Source: Chromobotia macracanthus
Lineage: Eukaryota > Chordata > Actinopteri > Cypriniformes > Botiidae
DNA: 64,000 nt
NCBI GenBank assembly: GCA_036877525.1
Contig: JAZGTH010000035.1
Location: 330,001-394,000, forward strand
Direction: 5' to 3'
The notes beneath the pieces were generated by a model. It made no database searches. It saw only the letters and a program-made list of their open reading frames with translations, and had not been told where the DNA came from. A program made the position numbers and the translations under genes. The number at the start of each line of letters is the position of its first letter. Position 1 is the first letter of the stretch. Shown piece after piece: positions 47,713 through 62,700 of this stretch.

Positions 47713-50700
47713 TCAGACGCTCTGCTGTGGCCCCAGAGCTTGTTCTTCTGTGGGGATCTCTGGCTCTGGGTTTTGTTGCTGTTTTAACCACATGGCTGAG
47801 TAAAGACCGCCCATGGCGAGCAGCTCCTCATGCCTACAGCACACAGAGAGCACTCAGAGAACATATGAGGAAGAAAGGGAGCACTTGTAGAAAAACGTAC
47901 AAGGAAAGGAAGTCCTGCCTTTTAGTTAAAAGAGACATTTGTTTTATAGATAGTAGCTTTAGCCTACTTCATTTAAAGAATCAACTTACATGATAAAGTT
48001 TTGTCAAGTTTTAGTGGTGATTATTAAAACAATCTTGACACAGTGTAAGGTTTTGCCCATGGAGATAAGAGCTGAGTGGACTGACTTGCTTTAAAGAGAC
48101 CTGTGGAGCAGTTCAACCTCACAGAGGGTCAGAGAAACCAATTGAAGCCTCCCCTCTGGCTCCAGAAATCACTTAAGGCGTTGAACCTCTCAGGACCATC
48201 TCCCTTTGCTTTCTCTCAAATTGCTATAACTGAGAGTTGGGAGGGTTGGTCTAGGGTCAAGTTTGCTGAGGCACCAATTATTTGGATGTATGACATCAAA
48301 AGTGACGCATAAACCATATGCAACTACCCCTACTTAAAATGAACCCTACTTAAATAACCAACATAAAAAAGTGTGGTTATACATATGGCAATCAATATGC
48401 CCAAAAACCATGGTTACTACACTTTTACTATAGGAAAACCATAGTTAATTTCCATAAGGGACAAGCTCTGGAAGCATGAAAACTACTTTCTTCATATCAC
48501 ACCTAAAAATAAGCTGTTTAATATAGCTGCCTATATAGACAGCTGTTGTCTAAGGCATCATCCACATTATGGAACGCACATACGTACGGAATAGTGAACT
48601 CCACAAGATGCCATGCAAGGGCTAAAGGCATCAGTGTAAATGTGTTGGGATTAATGCTTTAAAGGGAATTAATTTTAGGTTGTACCTTGTTGTACCTTGT
48701 CTCCGAAAGGGTTAAACTGTCTTATACTTTTAGCATGCTACTTAAAGCATTACTTTAACTAAAGACATCTAAAAATATCTAAGACATGACTAGGAATGAG
48801 CTCAGAAAGCACTCTAACTCTGTGCGACAGAAGAGCTTCCACTCTGAAAAGTCCAAGATTTCCTGTATAAATTCTGTAAAAGAAAGGGCCAGTGCTAATC
48901 CTCTATTCTTTACGAGACCTATCTTCCGGACATTCCGCAGACAACATCTTTCAAGCAGGCCGTCATGTAAGGCCAGGCAGCAGATGGCACAAGGTGTAAC
49001 TATTAGTTCCCCTATTCTAAAGGCATTAACCCCTCCTTGGACGAACGTTCCCACCTCGATTTCTTCCTGTGTACATGTGTATTCCGATATGCAGTTCCTG
49101 TGGTTTAAAACCCAGTGTGGGTTGTATTTACATCGCAGTGTCAGTCAGAGTTGAATGTGTGAGGTGTGGAGTTACATTGCTGATGGCTGTGTGTGTCTAA
49201 GTGTGCGTAGCAGATGCTCTGTTGGTTGTGGCTCATATATCAAAGGGCGAAAGAGATGGACAGTGAGCACGGGGTTAACACCAAGGCTGAACGGTCAGGA
49301 TGAATGGAGAAGTCCATTAGCGGGCCACTGTGTGTGTGTGTGTTAGGTTTTAAGGAGGAACTGTGTGTACCACCTGAGGGCCTGCAGCGAGACAGGACAC
49401 AGAAATCATGCAGGGTGTGGACGGCTTGTATGCTGAGAGACTATATCCTGTCTCTGACAAAATTAAGATGCACTCAGACAGCCCTCAGGTTAAGACTACA
49501 GATCTACTGATAGTAAGAGCACTGCCTCTGGGTCACTCACACACACACACTTCTTAGGTTTCCTAAAGATGAAGAAGACCCTGTCTGTCCCAACATGTCT
49601 TCAATTGTTTGCCATCGTCTGAATCGAAAGAATTTCAGTCAATCAGGATAGAGAAGGTCACATTTCCTTGGTTAAACTGGCTGGGATCTGGCCGTTATGA
49701 GGGGAAAAGAACCATACAGGGTGTGTCATCTGATTTCTTTAAAAACGAGTAAGGAAACCGTAACAGATGCTAGAACACAATACTTACCTTCCCCGTTCTG
49801 CAATCTGTCCATCATGAAGAACGAGGATCTGATCGGAGCCGATGATGGTAGACAATCTAAAAACACAACAAATATTTGGATTTAAGTCACAATAAATAAA
49901 AATGTATGAATGTCAATACATTACATAACAAAATATCAAAGTACCATTGGCACACAAATGATCCTTAATCTTACCAGAACTGACTTCGCCTTGTAATTTT
50001 TAATGTAATTTTTAGTGAATATACAGTACAGTTACATTTCTCTTCAAGTTTATGCAATTGTCCCAGCAGAGTAACCACAGGGGTCACTCATTATATCACA
50101 CTGAATACATCTAAACAAATGTTTGCTTGAAAATTGTGCTTCGCAAAAATTGATAATTTTCACAAAGGTCCTCTAAACACTGCCATCCTCTTCTATAGGT
50201 CAGAGAAACTTGAGGCCAAATCTCAAATGAGACCACTGGTTGGCCAGTGTCCCTGCGTTGACCTTGTCTGTATGCTCAAACAAACAGCAATGTTTTAAAA
50301 ACGCCAGTGTTTACACGTTTTACATAAAATCAGCCTACAAATGTCTTACAGTAGTTGTGTCTGCATATTAAGATGAGATAGGAAAAAGTGTTTAAAAACA
50401 CTGAAATAAAATGACACACTTCATCTATAAGGGCTGTGACCCAGACAGGGAGCAGATGACTTACTCTGCCAAAAAAGCCTATTTTTATTACTGAATCACA
50501 TTAAAACATGATTCTCGTTTGTAGTTTCTTCACTAAGCAGAACAATTCTGCCATAATTGTACTGTAAATGCATGCCCTAATTTAAAGCAGCACCATCTTT
50601 AAGCGCTAGATCTCCTTAATCTAATCCATACACATGCCCACACGCCTTCTTTAATTCACACCCAAACCCTTCTGCAGGTCATCTTCCCAGCTGCCCTTCA

Positions 50701-53700
50701 TCTTCAAACAAAAGAGCGGAGACTTCTTTATTGATTGCTAACCCCAGAACCACCACCCCAAAACAGATCAAAGCCATAGCACTGTCTCAGAGGCTGGACA
50801 GGATCAAAGCTCACAGACTATGATCCTGATGTGTTTACAATTTTCTATAGAGAGCAATGAGACACAGAAGGAACAACATTAGGGAACAAAAAATAAAAGT
50901 ACACAGGAGAGGGAATGAAGGAAGTGGATAGTCACGGGATTGGCTGACATGCAGTAAGAGCAAGCGTTTGAAAACGAGAAGTGGAATGTTACACAAAGAT
51001 GTGAAAAAGCAGTGGAAATATTAAATGTATATGAACTGTCAGATGTCCATTTTCATTCTCCATCACTGAATTGCTGTAGAGACAGAAGGAAAATAATACA
51101 AATTGCAAGTGTAAGTTTCACGTGTAAACTGTTTCACAACATATGTTGACTGGGCTTAAACTGTATAAAATATCTTAACTGTATAAAATATTACTGTTGA
51201 TTTGTATTGCTAAACAAATTTTATTGTCCCAGAAAAGTTTTTCAACTCTCACTTTTACTTGTTTTGACACTTTGTTCCCATTAGTTTGAATGTTTTCGGC
51301 AAAACCCTACAAATCCCCTCATAGTTTAATGTTTTTAATCAGAAAAAAGACCTCAAATAATCAATTCAATAATAAATAGAAACATATATGCTTAGGAAAA
51401 ATGATCCCAGAAGCTTAAGTGGTGAGAGACGTGAGAAACAGACTGATAACAGGTGACTACAGCAACTTTAATTTACTTAAATTAAAACAAGGGTCATACA
51501 AGTCATATGCTTCACACAGAAAAGATGTTCTAATATTCTATTTGACAGGAGCTGGAATCTGTCCTGTCTTCAGACATGGCTTTATAATTAGAGGCTGTTC
51601 AAACAGGACAAGTTTGTGCAACAGAATGAAACAGACTTTTAAGACTTGCACAGTGTCTTAAAAATGTGGCGCACATGGCGAGAGGCATGTAAATAAACAA
51701 GATGCGATGCAACAAGGGAAAAAGATTTAGCGAACTCTTTTCCTGCTAAGCACTTTGTTGAATGATGCACTCTGTGAAATACATATAGAAGCTGATTGAA
51801 ATAACAGGGCATCTCTAGCTTGACATCCATAAGCTTCTTTTACATGTTTTGAAAATATAATTAATAATGAAGTAATTTACATGAAACAAATTGCCAAAAT
51901 TACAAGCAAAAGGTGCTGGCAAAATTCTCTAAGTCACTTTGGATTGAAGCATCTGCCAAAGACAGTGTACATGTATATAAAAAACTTTACTTTAAAGCAT
52001 TACACCCAACAAAATAAAAGGATTTGAAATGGTGAACAGTGTAACAGTGAACTGGTCTTGCTAATGTTGTAATGGTAATGGACAGTGTAATTGTCTTGGC
52101 ATTTGCTGGTTTTGTGTGTCATCATAACCCAAGTTTGACTGTGATGAAAAAAATATAAGTGAAGGGTTTAATTTTGTCACAGATGTAGATATTAAAAACG
52201 TGTTTAGCCGCATATTCTATAAATGCAAACAGCTTTAGCAAGGCATTAGAGAGGCAGATGCTTGCTATTGTTTGTATTATCCTTCATACACCTTTTATTT
52301 CTTTGGACTAGAGTGTTATTCTGAAGACACTTTTAGGGACAAATGGATCAGTTTAATTAATGCTTGAGACCTTCCCCAGATGGCCCAACAAAAAGCTTTT
52401 ATCAATACATGATGTTATCTCAGGGATAAAGCCTTGAATTTGGAGCAGTTGACAAAAGGATTGTGGGCATGTCTATATCTCAGGGATTAGACATAATGGA
52501 ACGTGAGGCTAGATAAAAGCATTCCTGCTGATAGACGTGTGTTCCATTATTAGCGCAAGTTCCAATGGCACTTTAGTTACTATATGAAACAGGCTCACCT
52601 GTGCGCCACGACGAGTGTGGTGTGGTTGGCACACACTTTGGCCAGAGAAGCCTGAATGTTGCGCTCTGTTTGACTGTCTAAAGCAGATGTGGCCTGTGGG
52701 TAAAGTCGAGAAACAGGACTGAATCAATACCCACACACATAAACTACAAGGCTTCAAGAGACACATATACTCACTTCATCAAGCAATATGATGCGAGGGG
52801 ATTTCAGGATTGTACGAGCGATGGCGACTCTCTGCTTCTCTCCACCACTCAACTTCAGACCCCTCTCACCCACCTCAGTGTCATATCCTGTAAGTAATCA
52901 CATAAAAAACAGCTTTTTTCACCACACCTGAAGAAACCTTTTCCTCCAAACCTGTCACTTACTCACTCTCATGTCTGTTTTTCTGTGGAACATAAAAGAT
53001 GTTTTGCAAAATTTCTGCCATCATCCAGGCAACAGAAGCATACAGAAAGCATACAGTGCCCAGATGTTGTTGAGCTCATTACAGACAAACAAGCACCATA
53101 AAAGTAGTCTGTATGATTTTCAAACCATATTAAAGAATCACACCAACTCATCAAGACTTTTTTGTTTTTATTACCTTGGGATAAGTCGTTTTGGATAAAA
53201 TGCCCAAATGTAAATATTCTGGTTTTATGACATCGTATAAAGGAACATTTTTTGGTGAGTTTTTAATGTTGAATATGCACATTCAAGTAATGGCACGATT
53301 GATTGGTTGATTGGTTTTAGACACTGACAAATCAATGCTGTCTGGTGTCAATGACAAGAGTGAAAAAGATTTAAGAACTATAGTGGGGGGAAGATTTTCA
53401 GCTAGTAATAATCTCTACCATACAGTACACCTTCAGAAGACTTGGAATGTAGTCAACAAGCCATATAGAACTGTTTTATGGGTGTTTTTCTCTGGTTTGG
53501 AGTTTGACAGACACTGGACACTGCACTGTATGCATAAGAAAGAAACTATGATTTGTGCTCCAGAAAAAAATCACATGAGGATAAGTACATTTTTATTTCT
53601 GGATAAACTATTTAGTCAAGATTTCACAGATTAGACATGGCTGCTTTTTGATGTCTGAGAAATATTTTGTAAGATGCTTCTACTCAGAAGAAAAGGCTAC

Positions 53701-56700
53701 TTGACACAAAAAATATCTTAACAGTTATGAATTAATCAATACTCCCTTACCATCAGGAAGAGACAATATCTTATTGTGGATGTCAGCTGCCATTGCGGCC
53801 TCTTGTACTTCCTGGTCACTTGCAGTTATGCGTCCATAACGAATGTTTTCCCGGATATTATCATTGAATAGGACAGTGTCCTGAGGAACCACACCAATGT
53901 AGGATCTGAGGGAGCTCTGTTTCACCTGTATGTGAATAGATAGCCATGCCATTTACAAAAAGATGCATACAAATAACCTGCTAGCCAATAGAAATCCACA
54001 ATTTTCCCAAGGACTTAATACACTCTTATCTTAAATGTGAGTTATAGTAAGTTTTAGCTGAGTTTTGTAGTTGTGCTATGCAGTACATGTTTCCGCTGCA
54101 GTTTTGAACATACAAAGACTATCACCATGTAGTCTACATAATAACAACAGGTGAATCATAGACAGGTGGGCCTCATACTTTAAAGTATTTCACCACCTGA
54201 GGGTTTGTAGGACTCCTTTGCCTTTGAAAGTTAAGTAACCAGGTGCTGATGGGCTATGAAGGGGTCCCAAGCTCTGAAGATCTGAAACCCCAATTATAAA
54301 GCAAGGTGACAATCTTCACATGCTGTCTGTTGTTGGGAGGGGTGTGGAGATAGACCCCTGCCGAGATCCAAAGCTTGGCAAACTCTGTGAGGCAGTGCCA
54401 GCCGACATCAAGGCTTTCAAACAGAATAAAGAGGAGCAGAGACAAGACAAAGTAGGTCTAGAATGGGCACATTTTAAAGAAGAGCTAAACTGGCCACTTT
54501 AAACCATATATCAACACCTTTCATATAAAAGAAAGATGCACTGCAGAGACATCTACTCTGTTTCCATCTGGACAACTGAGTACAACTTTTGATATGTTTA
54601 AAACATATATAGTATTAAGATTAAGATTTGTGCACAGGCTGTTGAAACGTTTCAGTGGCATTTTATATCTTAACAATTTACAATGGTAATGTGCATCTGT
54701 ACTACAATGACCTCAAAGCAAGATCAACGTGCCAAAACCAGATCCGAATAAAATTTGCCCAGAACATGTAGTACACAATTATATCTTTTATGATATCTGC
54801 ATGAAATTCATTTGTTAGATCCCAGATTCCATTTCTGAAAATAATGGTCTGACTAATAAGATTAGACTAGTCTAATGCTCCAAATCCAGTCTCTTCATTT
54901 GAGGTTAACATAGTTGATTCATAGTCTTTATTCTAAACGGAGGCATCAGGTTGAACTGTAATCAGGATCTGAGGTGCTCTTTAAGGAACAGTTCATTAAA
55001 AAATGACGCCATCAACTTAATCATCAACAAAGACAGTCTCCTTTCACCTTTGCTGCATGGAAAAATGCCTCTATGAGATTATTTGCACCCCACCTTACAA
55101 GAACATCACATGGGTTTGTAATGAAATTAGGGTAAATAACGACATAATTTTCACTTTTGGGTGATCTACCCCTTTCAACAAAAGGACACGATAAGATAAC
55201 AGAAGCAGCAGAAGGAGGTAAACAGTCAGTAAGAGGTAAAAACAGGGTGTAAGAGACAGGAAATTTTGTGCCAAAGTTATTATAACTGGATTATAACAGC
55301 AAAACATGTCTATTCTTAATGCTTTTTACAAATCAATATTTAATTAGAGGATATACAGATTAGAGTTTGTGTAAATTAGGTCAGAGCATGGGTATCACCA
55401 GCCCAAAAACTGTTTTAGTCTGATAGTAAAGACAAGAATTTCTTGACAATGACAACAACTAATAGGTTATTTTTGTTCTAATACCCCAAATAAACCAAAG
55501 TTGTTGGTTTTTTCCAGTTTTTGATGTGGCTTTTACAGTTATGGTATAGTAAGTTTTGATTGACCAAAAGGCTTTGCTTGATTGGTGTGAATGTTGTATT
55601 TGTTTGCACAAAGGAAAGACATGCAAATCTAGAGAAAGCTATCTGGGATACTAAGTTACTCAGTGTCACCATACGGAATAGTGAAAACAAACATTTTCAA
55701 ACAGGTTTCCTAAACCAATGGCAGGTCAAATGTATAGCCCCGCCTCAAACTCATACTATTGGTTGAGCCAATGCTCCCATGTCAAGATGTTGGGATGCTT
55801 AAACAAAAAACTATGTTTTAAAAAGCACCACAGAGTCACAGTGTTTACACTTTTTACTTTCACCTACAAATGGCTTACTTACAGTTACCTCTCCGTATTA
55901 AAACAGGATGTGACAATACATTTAAACATGAAATGAATTAAACATTCCACCGTTTAAGAGTAATGTGTAATTATCGCTGATGTTACAGAGTCTATAGCGG
56001 CACACTCTGCTTAGCAGGAAAATTGACCCTACAACTTCAGTCCTTAACCAATGTTAAAAACAGCATTATGCTTTGACCTCAACCACTCTAACCTTAACCT
56101 TTGCTAAACAAACTAATCCTAATCTTACCCGCAACAAGAGAAATTCAGTAGTCTTATATTACATTAAAGAAAAGCCTCCGTCTCGGTGGTGCAGATGACA
56201 GGGCGAGAGAGCGAGCCAGAAAGAGCGAGGGTCTTAGTCTGGCTGTTCAGTTGACTACTAATCCATGTGGCGAGTGGAACCAGCCTCAGTCTTTTCACTT
56301 CAAACGCCTGACGAATTAGATGCCTCTTTGAAGTTTTTTTTGTTTTTTTTCCTTTTGTTTATTTTTCGCCTGTTTTTTAGTGTGCTTAATTCGCCCCCTT
56401 CCCATTCTTTCTTCCCATTCATTTGGCTCTTAAAAAAAGTCAATGTCCTTAATTTATGAACTAATTAACATCAGACTGGGGAGGGTGAGAGAGGGCTTAC
56501 TGCAGCCATGTGAAACACGAACAGCTTCCCAGGTCTTTATGGGAGTGCAGCATCTGTCCCTTCACAATACAACTTTTATCCTAAGAGACGGCACTTTCGC
56601 TTTGGTTTCCGGTTCTATTTGCAACAGTAACTTTCAATTCTAAACAAAAAGGCTTATAATAATGTGAACATTAGTTACCACGTTGATACTATTTAAACTA

Positions 56701-59700
56701 CTATACTATATAAATCAGAAATTGTAATAAATCCTGAGTGTTCGAACACTTTCTCCTTCATAAGATCATAAACGCCGTCTGTGACTGACTGACCAGACTA
56801 AAAAAAAAAGCTGTTGCCATTGGTGATAACCACTAGAGCAATTCTGGGCCCTCTCCAGTCATATACCCCACAGGGGTCGCACCAACTTTTCTATTTGTTG
56901 TTTTGGCAACAGCAGGAGAAAAATTCCTCTGTTCATAAACTGCTTCCTGGTTTGGTAATTTGCATTGACCAAACATGAAACTGGAGGGCTTTAACTTCAC
57001 AAAACTTATTACAAACAAACTGCACAATTAGCTTCTAAAGCAGTATTCAAATGGAAGATCACAATAGTATTTGAAACACAGTAATTAAAATCACAGGACT
57101 CCTGTGATTTTATGTATTGATTTAGAAAGGACTGGGACCTTTGCAGATTACTTAAGGTCTGAGTCATACCTGATGCGGTAACTATAGTAACCATTCTTTG
57201 CAGTCTGATTGGACCATGTCTAAGATGCCAGCAGTACTTGAACCACATCACTGAACTGTTATTTTACTATCAGCCCAAATCCATAACGAAAGTGCAATGA
57301 GAAATTTAAATTTAGTTTAGAACTTTAGATGAAAAAAAGAGATTTTTATGTTAACAATGTTATAGATAAACATTGGAAAGTTAAGGATTAGTAAAGTGTA
57401 TATGAAAAATATATGTTCCCTTTATGCTACATATTTTTGCATTGTTAATCGGCACGGCAAGAATTTACATCATTTAAAAGCTGTTCAAAAAATACAGATT
57501 GTTTTTAACATTAATACATGAATTTCAAAAAAATGTTGTGGTAGTGTATATTCAAATGACTAATGTTCATGTCAAATGCAGTTTCTATCACACAATTCTA
57601 AAACACAATTTCTATCGGCTTCCCTAACATAAAAACCTGTTCGTTTATATAATAGGATTCGGCTACTTCATGTCAAATCAGCATAGCTAGAAATGGAATT
57701 TTCTACTTCAACAATTTTACGACTTGTTCATGCTTGTTTGTGATGCTAAACCAACAGGTCATGTGTTTTTTTTTAAAGAACACCTGAATGCTTTCACATG
57801 TGCACACAGTGCGACGTCTCTAAATTCTCAGTTGGAGAAAATGGGCCATATCAGATGCTTGGAAATTAGAAAAACACGAGCGAAACTGCGAAACGCAAAA
57901 CATGAAACATGCTAGAATTAAACCCACTTGGCAAGAACCGGGCGCAAGCATCGTTTTGCGTATCCGACCAGATGTCCTCTGAAATCGGGGCTGCAACCTT
58001 TTACTTGAAAGGCTCAAAAATGCTGGAAGGGAGCAACCCATGTGTGCCTAACCTGGACCAAATGTACGCAAAACATCTTGTTTACACGAACCTCCACATG
58101 CTGCTCTGTTTAACACTTCACAGGCTTGTTATAGACTCCAGTCTCTTCTCCTCAGTACTCGACTAAATCAGACATAACATCAATGAAGTCCAGCGCCTCA
58201 GAATTAGAGAGGTTCAGGGATTCCTCTCTTTCTGTCTCCATTCTGCCTTTGTTTTCATATTCTGTTTCCTTTTTGTTTCTATTATATTTATGTTATTATG
58301 TTTTGTTGCATAAAAAGAAGACGAACGCCACAGACAGGAAGTTGCAGCCGGTGAATTAGAGTTAGGCTGCTGAAAATAGTTCACATCTCTGGCGACCACT
58401 TGCCTTCTGTTAATCAACCGCAATCAATAACCTTGTTTTATGAAGTGTTCCACATGGTGGAATATGACAGATGCACAGCTGGGTCTCAGCATGAAGGGGC
58501 TTCAAAGTGTTGTTTCTCTAACAGTTAATAAGATGGATGAGATTACAGCCAAGGATGCAATAAACTAACATTCCATCAATAATCATGTTTTTGCAACATG
58601 ATTGACTGTCTGAGACAGATATAATAACATTTTGGGGATAGAATGTATTGGGACATGCTGCAGACCAGACTTAAATCTGCATCATCAATCTGCACAAGAA
58701 CGTGCCAGAGCCTGCACTTCTTATCCAATTAATTTTCAAAATGTTTCCTTATTATTTATGTTTACTGGATACATTTATTGAAAAATCATTTAAATTTAGA
58801 CTTAGCCAAAGTAAACTCGCGAAACTTTACTCTCTCTAAACTGTTACTGTTTTGAACCTAAAGGCATGGTTAATGTATATATCGTAACTAATACAAACCA
58901 CACAGGCTAAAATCCTTTTTGTGGGATGTTCAGATAAACATTCACAGGCTAGAACAAAACACATGGAAATTACCTCTTCCTTTACACACATTTTTGGCAT
59001 GACAGAAACCGGCATTAAACGTGAGTAGTGCTGTCTGTCAGATAATAACATGTGTGTGCAATCGAACATGTGGCCTGTCAGCTGTCACTGTAGCTGTTTT
59101 TTTTTGCTCCTATCATTCATGAGATCAATAAAGCCCCCAAATCCTACACCCTAAAAACATGCTGGCAAACAACTTTAATATTCTACCATCAAAAGCCCCT
59201 TATAATTACTTTGAAAAGAAACATTTACAGCTCTCAAAAGAAAAAAACAGAAAACGTTAGACATTTTACAAAGCTTTTATATTACCCCTCATTAGCCAGC
59301 CAGAATAATTTCCATTCTCCCAGACTTTCACTCAACCGTGTTATTTCTGCACTCCATATTGGCTGCATTTGTACCACTTGTTTGTTTTTACGAGACTCGC
59401 AAACTTAGAGAGTCGGAACGCATTTATATCTATAACAACATTCGTAAGGTAGCGGTTATTCAGCTGTAAAGCGAATGAGAAATCGCTCTGATATTTCATG
59501 AGTCATATTTTCCCCTCTTTATCTGACAGACCAGAGTCGGGTCACATGTGCAGGCGGACACAAGGGCGTCAATACCGCACTGAGAAGGTGGAATCAGTGA
59601 CCACCACCAGAAGGAAAATAACCTCCAGGTGACGGCGGCATCAAAGGCCTCAAAAGGATTCAAAAGTTGATCTATTATTTCCGTGGCAGCGCTTACCTGA

Positions 59701-62700
59701 AAGCGAGCACAAAAAAATGACCAACAGATGGTTCTAACTTAAAGAGTGTGTGTTTACTGCATAACCGCTTGGTCATGATGACAACTTCTTTATGTATTTG
59801 GGTAGTTGATGCATAACGTGTCCATGAAGGTTAGGTGTTACTGGAATGTATAGGAAAAGAGTATCTAAGGGCTGTTTCTGCTCAAGGTTTCTTATACATG
59901 TTTTAATATTATCCATCCCAGTATTACAATTACACTAGTTCAGCAAGTGGCCTTGCAGTGTGACAAATCAATAAGTAATAATACACATTTCATGTGATGT
60001 CTTGATTAATTTTAGGTCATGAAACTGTATGTATAAGAATTGTAAAAGAATTAGAATACTATTCCAATAAAATTTAGTAAGTATTATAACCCATTTTACT
60101 TCTTGGCATGATATCTAAAAAAATTAACTTACATAAAACACACAAATCTCCAACCAACACCTGCACATATAAAAAATATATATTTCCTCCCTAATATGCA
60201 GCCCATTAGATTCAGAGCCAGAGTGCATCTCACTCAAATAAATATTTTCATATCCATGACCAGTTATGTGGTTTCATGCGACATACTTCATATTGTGCAG
60301 CACTTGGCAGAAGATCTATTCATTTGCCAGCAGATGCTTCAGGAGTCCAAATGTTAATGTTCCAGCAAGTTTAATGGGTTCGATCTGGCCGCTAGTGTGA
60401 GGGCTAAGAAACTCAACTGATGACAGCTGTTCTATAAAGTAAATCTCTCCTCATGCCTGTGCTGTGAGAAAGCCTTCACTCCCTGTGAGTGTACACACCC
60501 ATCTACCTCATGCTTCCTGCTGCGCTCCAAACACATTCACTCAGCTGGAATGTGTACCCGGACTTTGCGAGCAAAGGCGGTTCTTTCCACACAAATTTTG
60601 GTTCTCATGGATTGGATGTGATATCGGAGAGGCTGTGAATGTGTGTGTAGGAGAGGAGGCAGACAGAAAAGAGATACACCAATTTACTTGTCCATATCTC
60701 CTTGTATCTGCCAACACAGCTTGTCTGACAAGCATGACGGCAGTACTTCCTCCATCTAAATGACAAATAACAGCTTCCAGCTTTAAACAACCTCAGCTAA
60801 CCAATCTTCTCATCTCTACAAAATCTGTCTAGGGCATTTGTCAAAAAATTATGTTCATATTAAAGGTGTTATGAGTAATCAAGTTTATATCTTGACATCT
60901 AACATCCTGCTATAAACAATGATTTCTGATTTGGCAAAAAATATTTGTAAAATAATAGGTATGTAATCACAGGGACAGTGTAAGACAGGGTAAAAGCACA
61001 TTTACACCTGGCATTAAGTTCTGTTAAGTAATCACTGATCAGACAAGTAAAATCTAAAAAAAGTAAAAAAACAAGTAAAAGTAGTCGAAAATCCATGTGA
61101 CAACACTAAGTTTGTAGTGTCTGTAGCTGATGCACCTACTCGTCTTTTAATCAGCCACTGTGATACTGTGCACTTTACACTAATGCAAATACATTAACAC
61201 ACTAGACTTTATTTTACAGGAAATGCATCAGTGATGCATTTTACTACCAAAAGTAAATTAATCTCACCTGATCACTTAAGATCAGATCGCCCAAAACAGA
61301 TCTTTCCAGGTGTAAACAGGGACAAAATAACCTTCTGTCCTGGATCTAAACAGCACTCTGAGAGTAAAGCTAGCAGCCATAACAGAACTGTGCTAGCAGA
61401 CATTGTCTCCCTCAGGACACTGGAGTAGGAGCAACTTAAAAGTTCCATATTCATTATTTAGGTCTCTTACTATGATTAATTCACAGGCGGCAGGTTTACT
61501 TGGAAATAGAAGGGAACAGTAAATCATATTCCTAGAACTTTGTCATATGTGTAGGGTTAGGACTTACATAACTAATGTGATTACAATACACGTAAAAAGT
61601 GTGACAGCTTGTAAAGTTGGGTATAGCATCAGTTCAAATAGTTTATGATTACAGACCCTTGTTTGGTACAATCACAAAGTGTGTTACACTGTGACTATTT
61701 AGAGGTCAGGTCTGTGTAAGCAACGGAAGCTTGGTTAACTAGATAAAACCAATGCTACCCTTCCACAAGAAAGAGAGGGCCATTGCGAAAAAACACTACA
61801 ACAGCAACAGTATTCATTATCAATGCTGCTACTGCACTATGAAGAGCACTTTGAGATTAAATCCTAAATTAAAACCTGAGACATCTCATGGACAATTTCT
61901 TCTCAAGCAGACAGTATAGGACAGGCGTCTGAGCGAGCCTGTTAAGAAATTAATTTTTTACATGTTAATGCAAATTCTTAGTCCTCTTCAGCCAGTCAGA
62001 CACAGTTCAGACCTAACATACAAACTCTTTCCTCACTTCCATGAAAAGATCATGATCCATGAAATATCCTCCAAGGTAGTCAACCTACAATTTTGCCACG
62101 CGAGAAATGCTCCTGGGTCAACATAGTTTGTTGACCCAAGATATCATTTCAGAAAACACTACCCTTTCTCTTAACAATAACTTATCTGTAACATTTGAGG
62201 GAAATTATATATAAATAACAATGGTGTAGAAGCACCTAACCCTGGTTGTAAACCTAACCTTTACATTAGCCGCTAACTTATCCCTCAAATCTGATCTTGG
62301 AATGTTGTCCAAGGGTCAACGATGTCGACCCAGGAATATCTCTCACTTGGCAAAGTCATGAAAGCCCTCAATTACACTCTCTACACTCTGTAGTGGGAAA
62401 GGATTTAATTCAATATACAAAAATGGCAGACTTCAATTTTAATATCCATAATCCAGTGAATAATTCACAGTGTCTGTCTCCTCACCTTTGAGATGTCCTG
62501 ACCATCAATGAGAACGCAGCCACTCTGTATGTCATAAAACCGGAAAATCAAGCGGATGATGGTGCTTTTTCCTGATCCTGATGGACCAACCTGTGGAATA
62601 AGGAATTAAAGAAGGGAAACAGCAAGCATCTTTCCAGACTAACTTCATTCCAGAAATGTTACTGTTCTTATCCATCATATTCTCATCTCACCAGTGCTAC

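Noticed and set aside
47562..47993. Plus-strand 143-codon open frame
   Set aside because: It is the antisense shadow of the last ABCB6 coding exon (47713-47833, HEELLAMGGLYSAMW) and its flanks.
54254..54502. Opposed 60-63-codon open frames in the large ABCB6 intron
   Set aside because: No domain, no splice sites consistent with ABCB6 phase, and both strands open over the same bases, which suggests chance.
57724..58166. Plus-strand 63- and 85-codon open frames
   Set aside because: Adjacent, in different frames, no homology recognised; treated as chance in a less AT-biased part of the intron.
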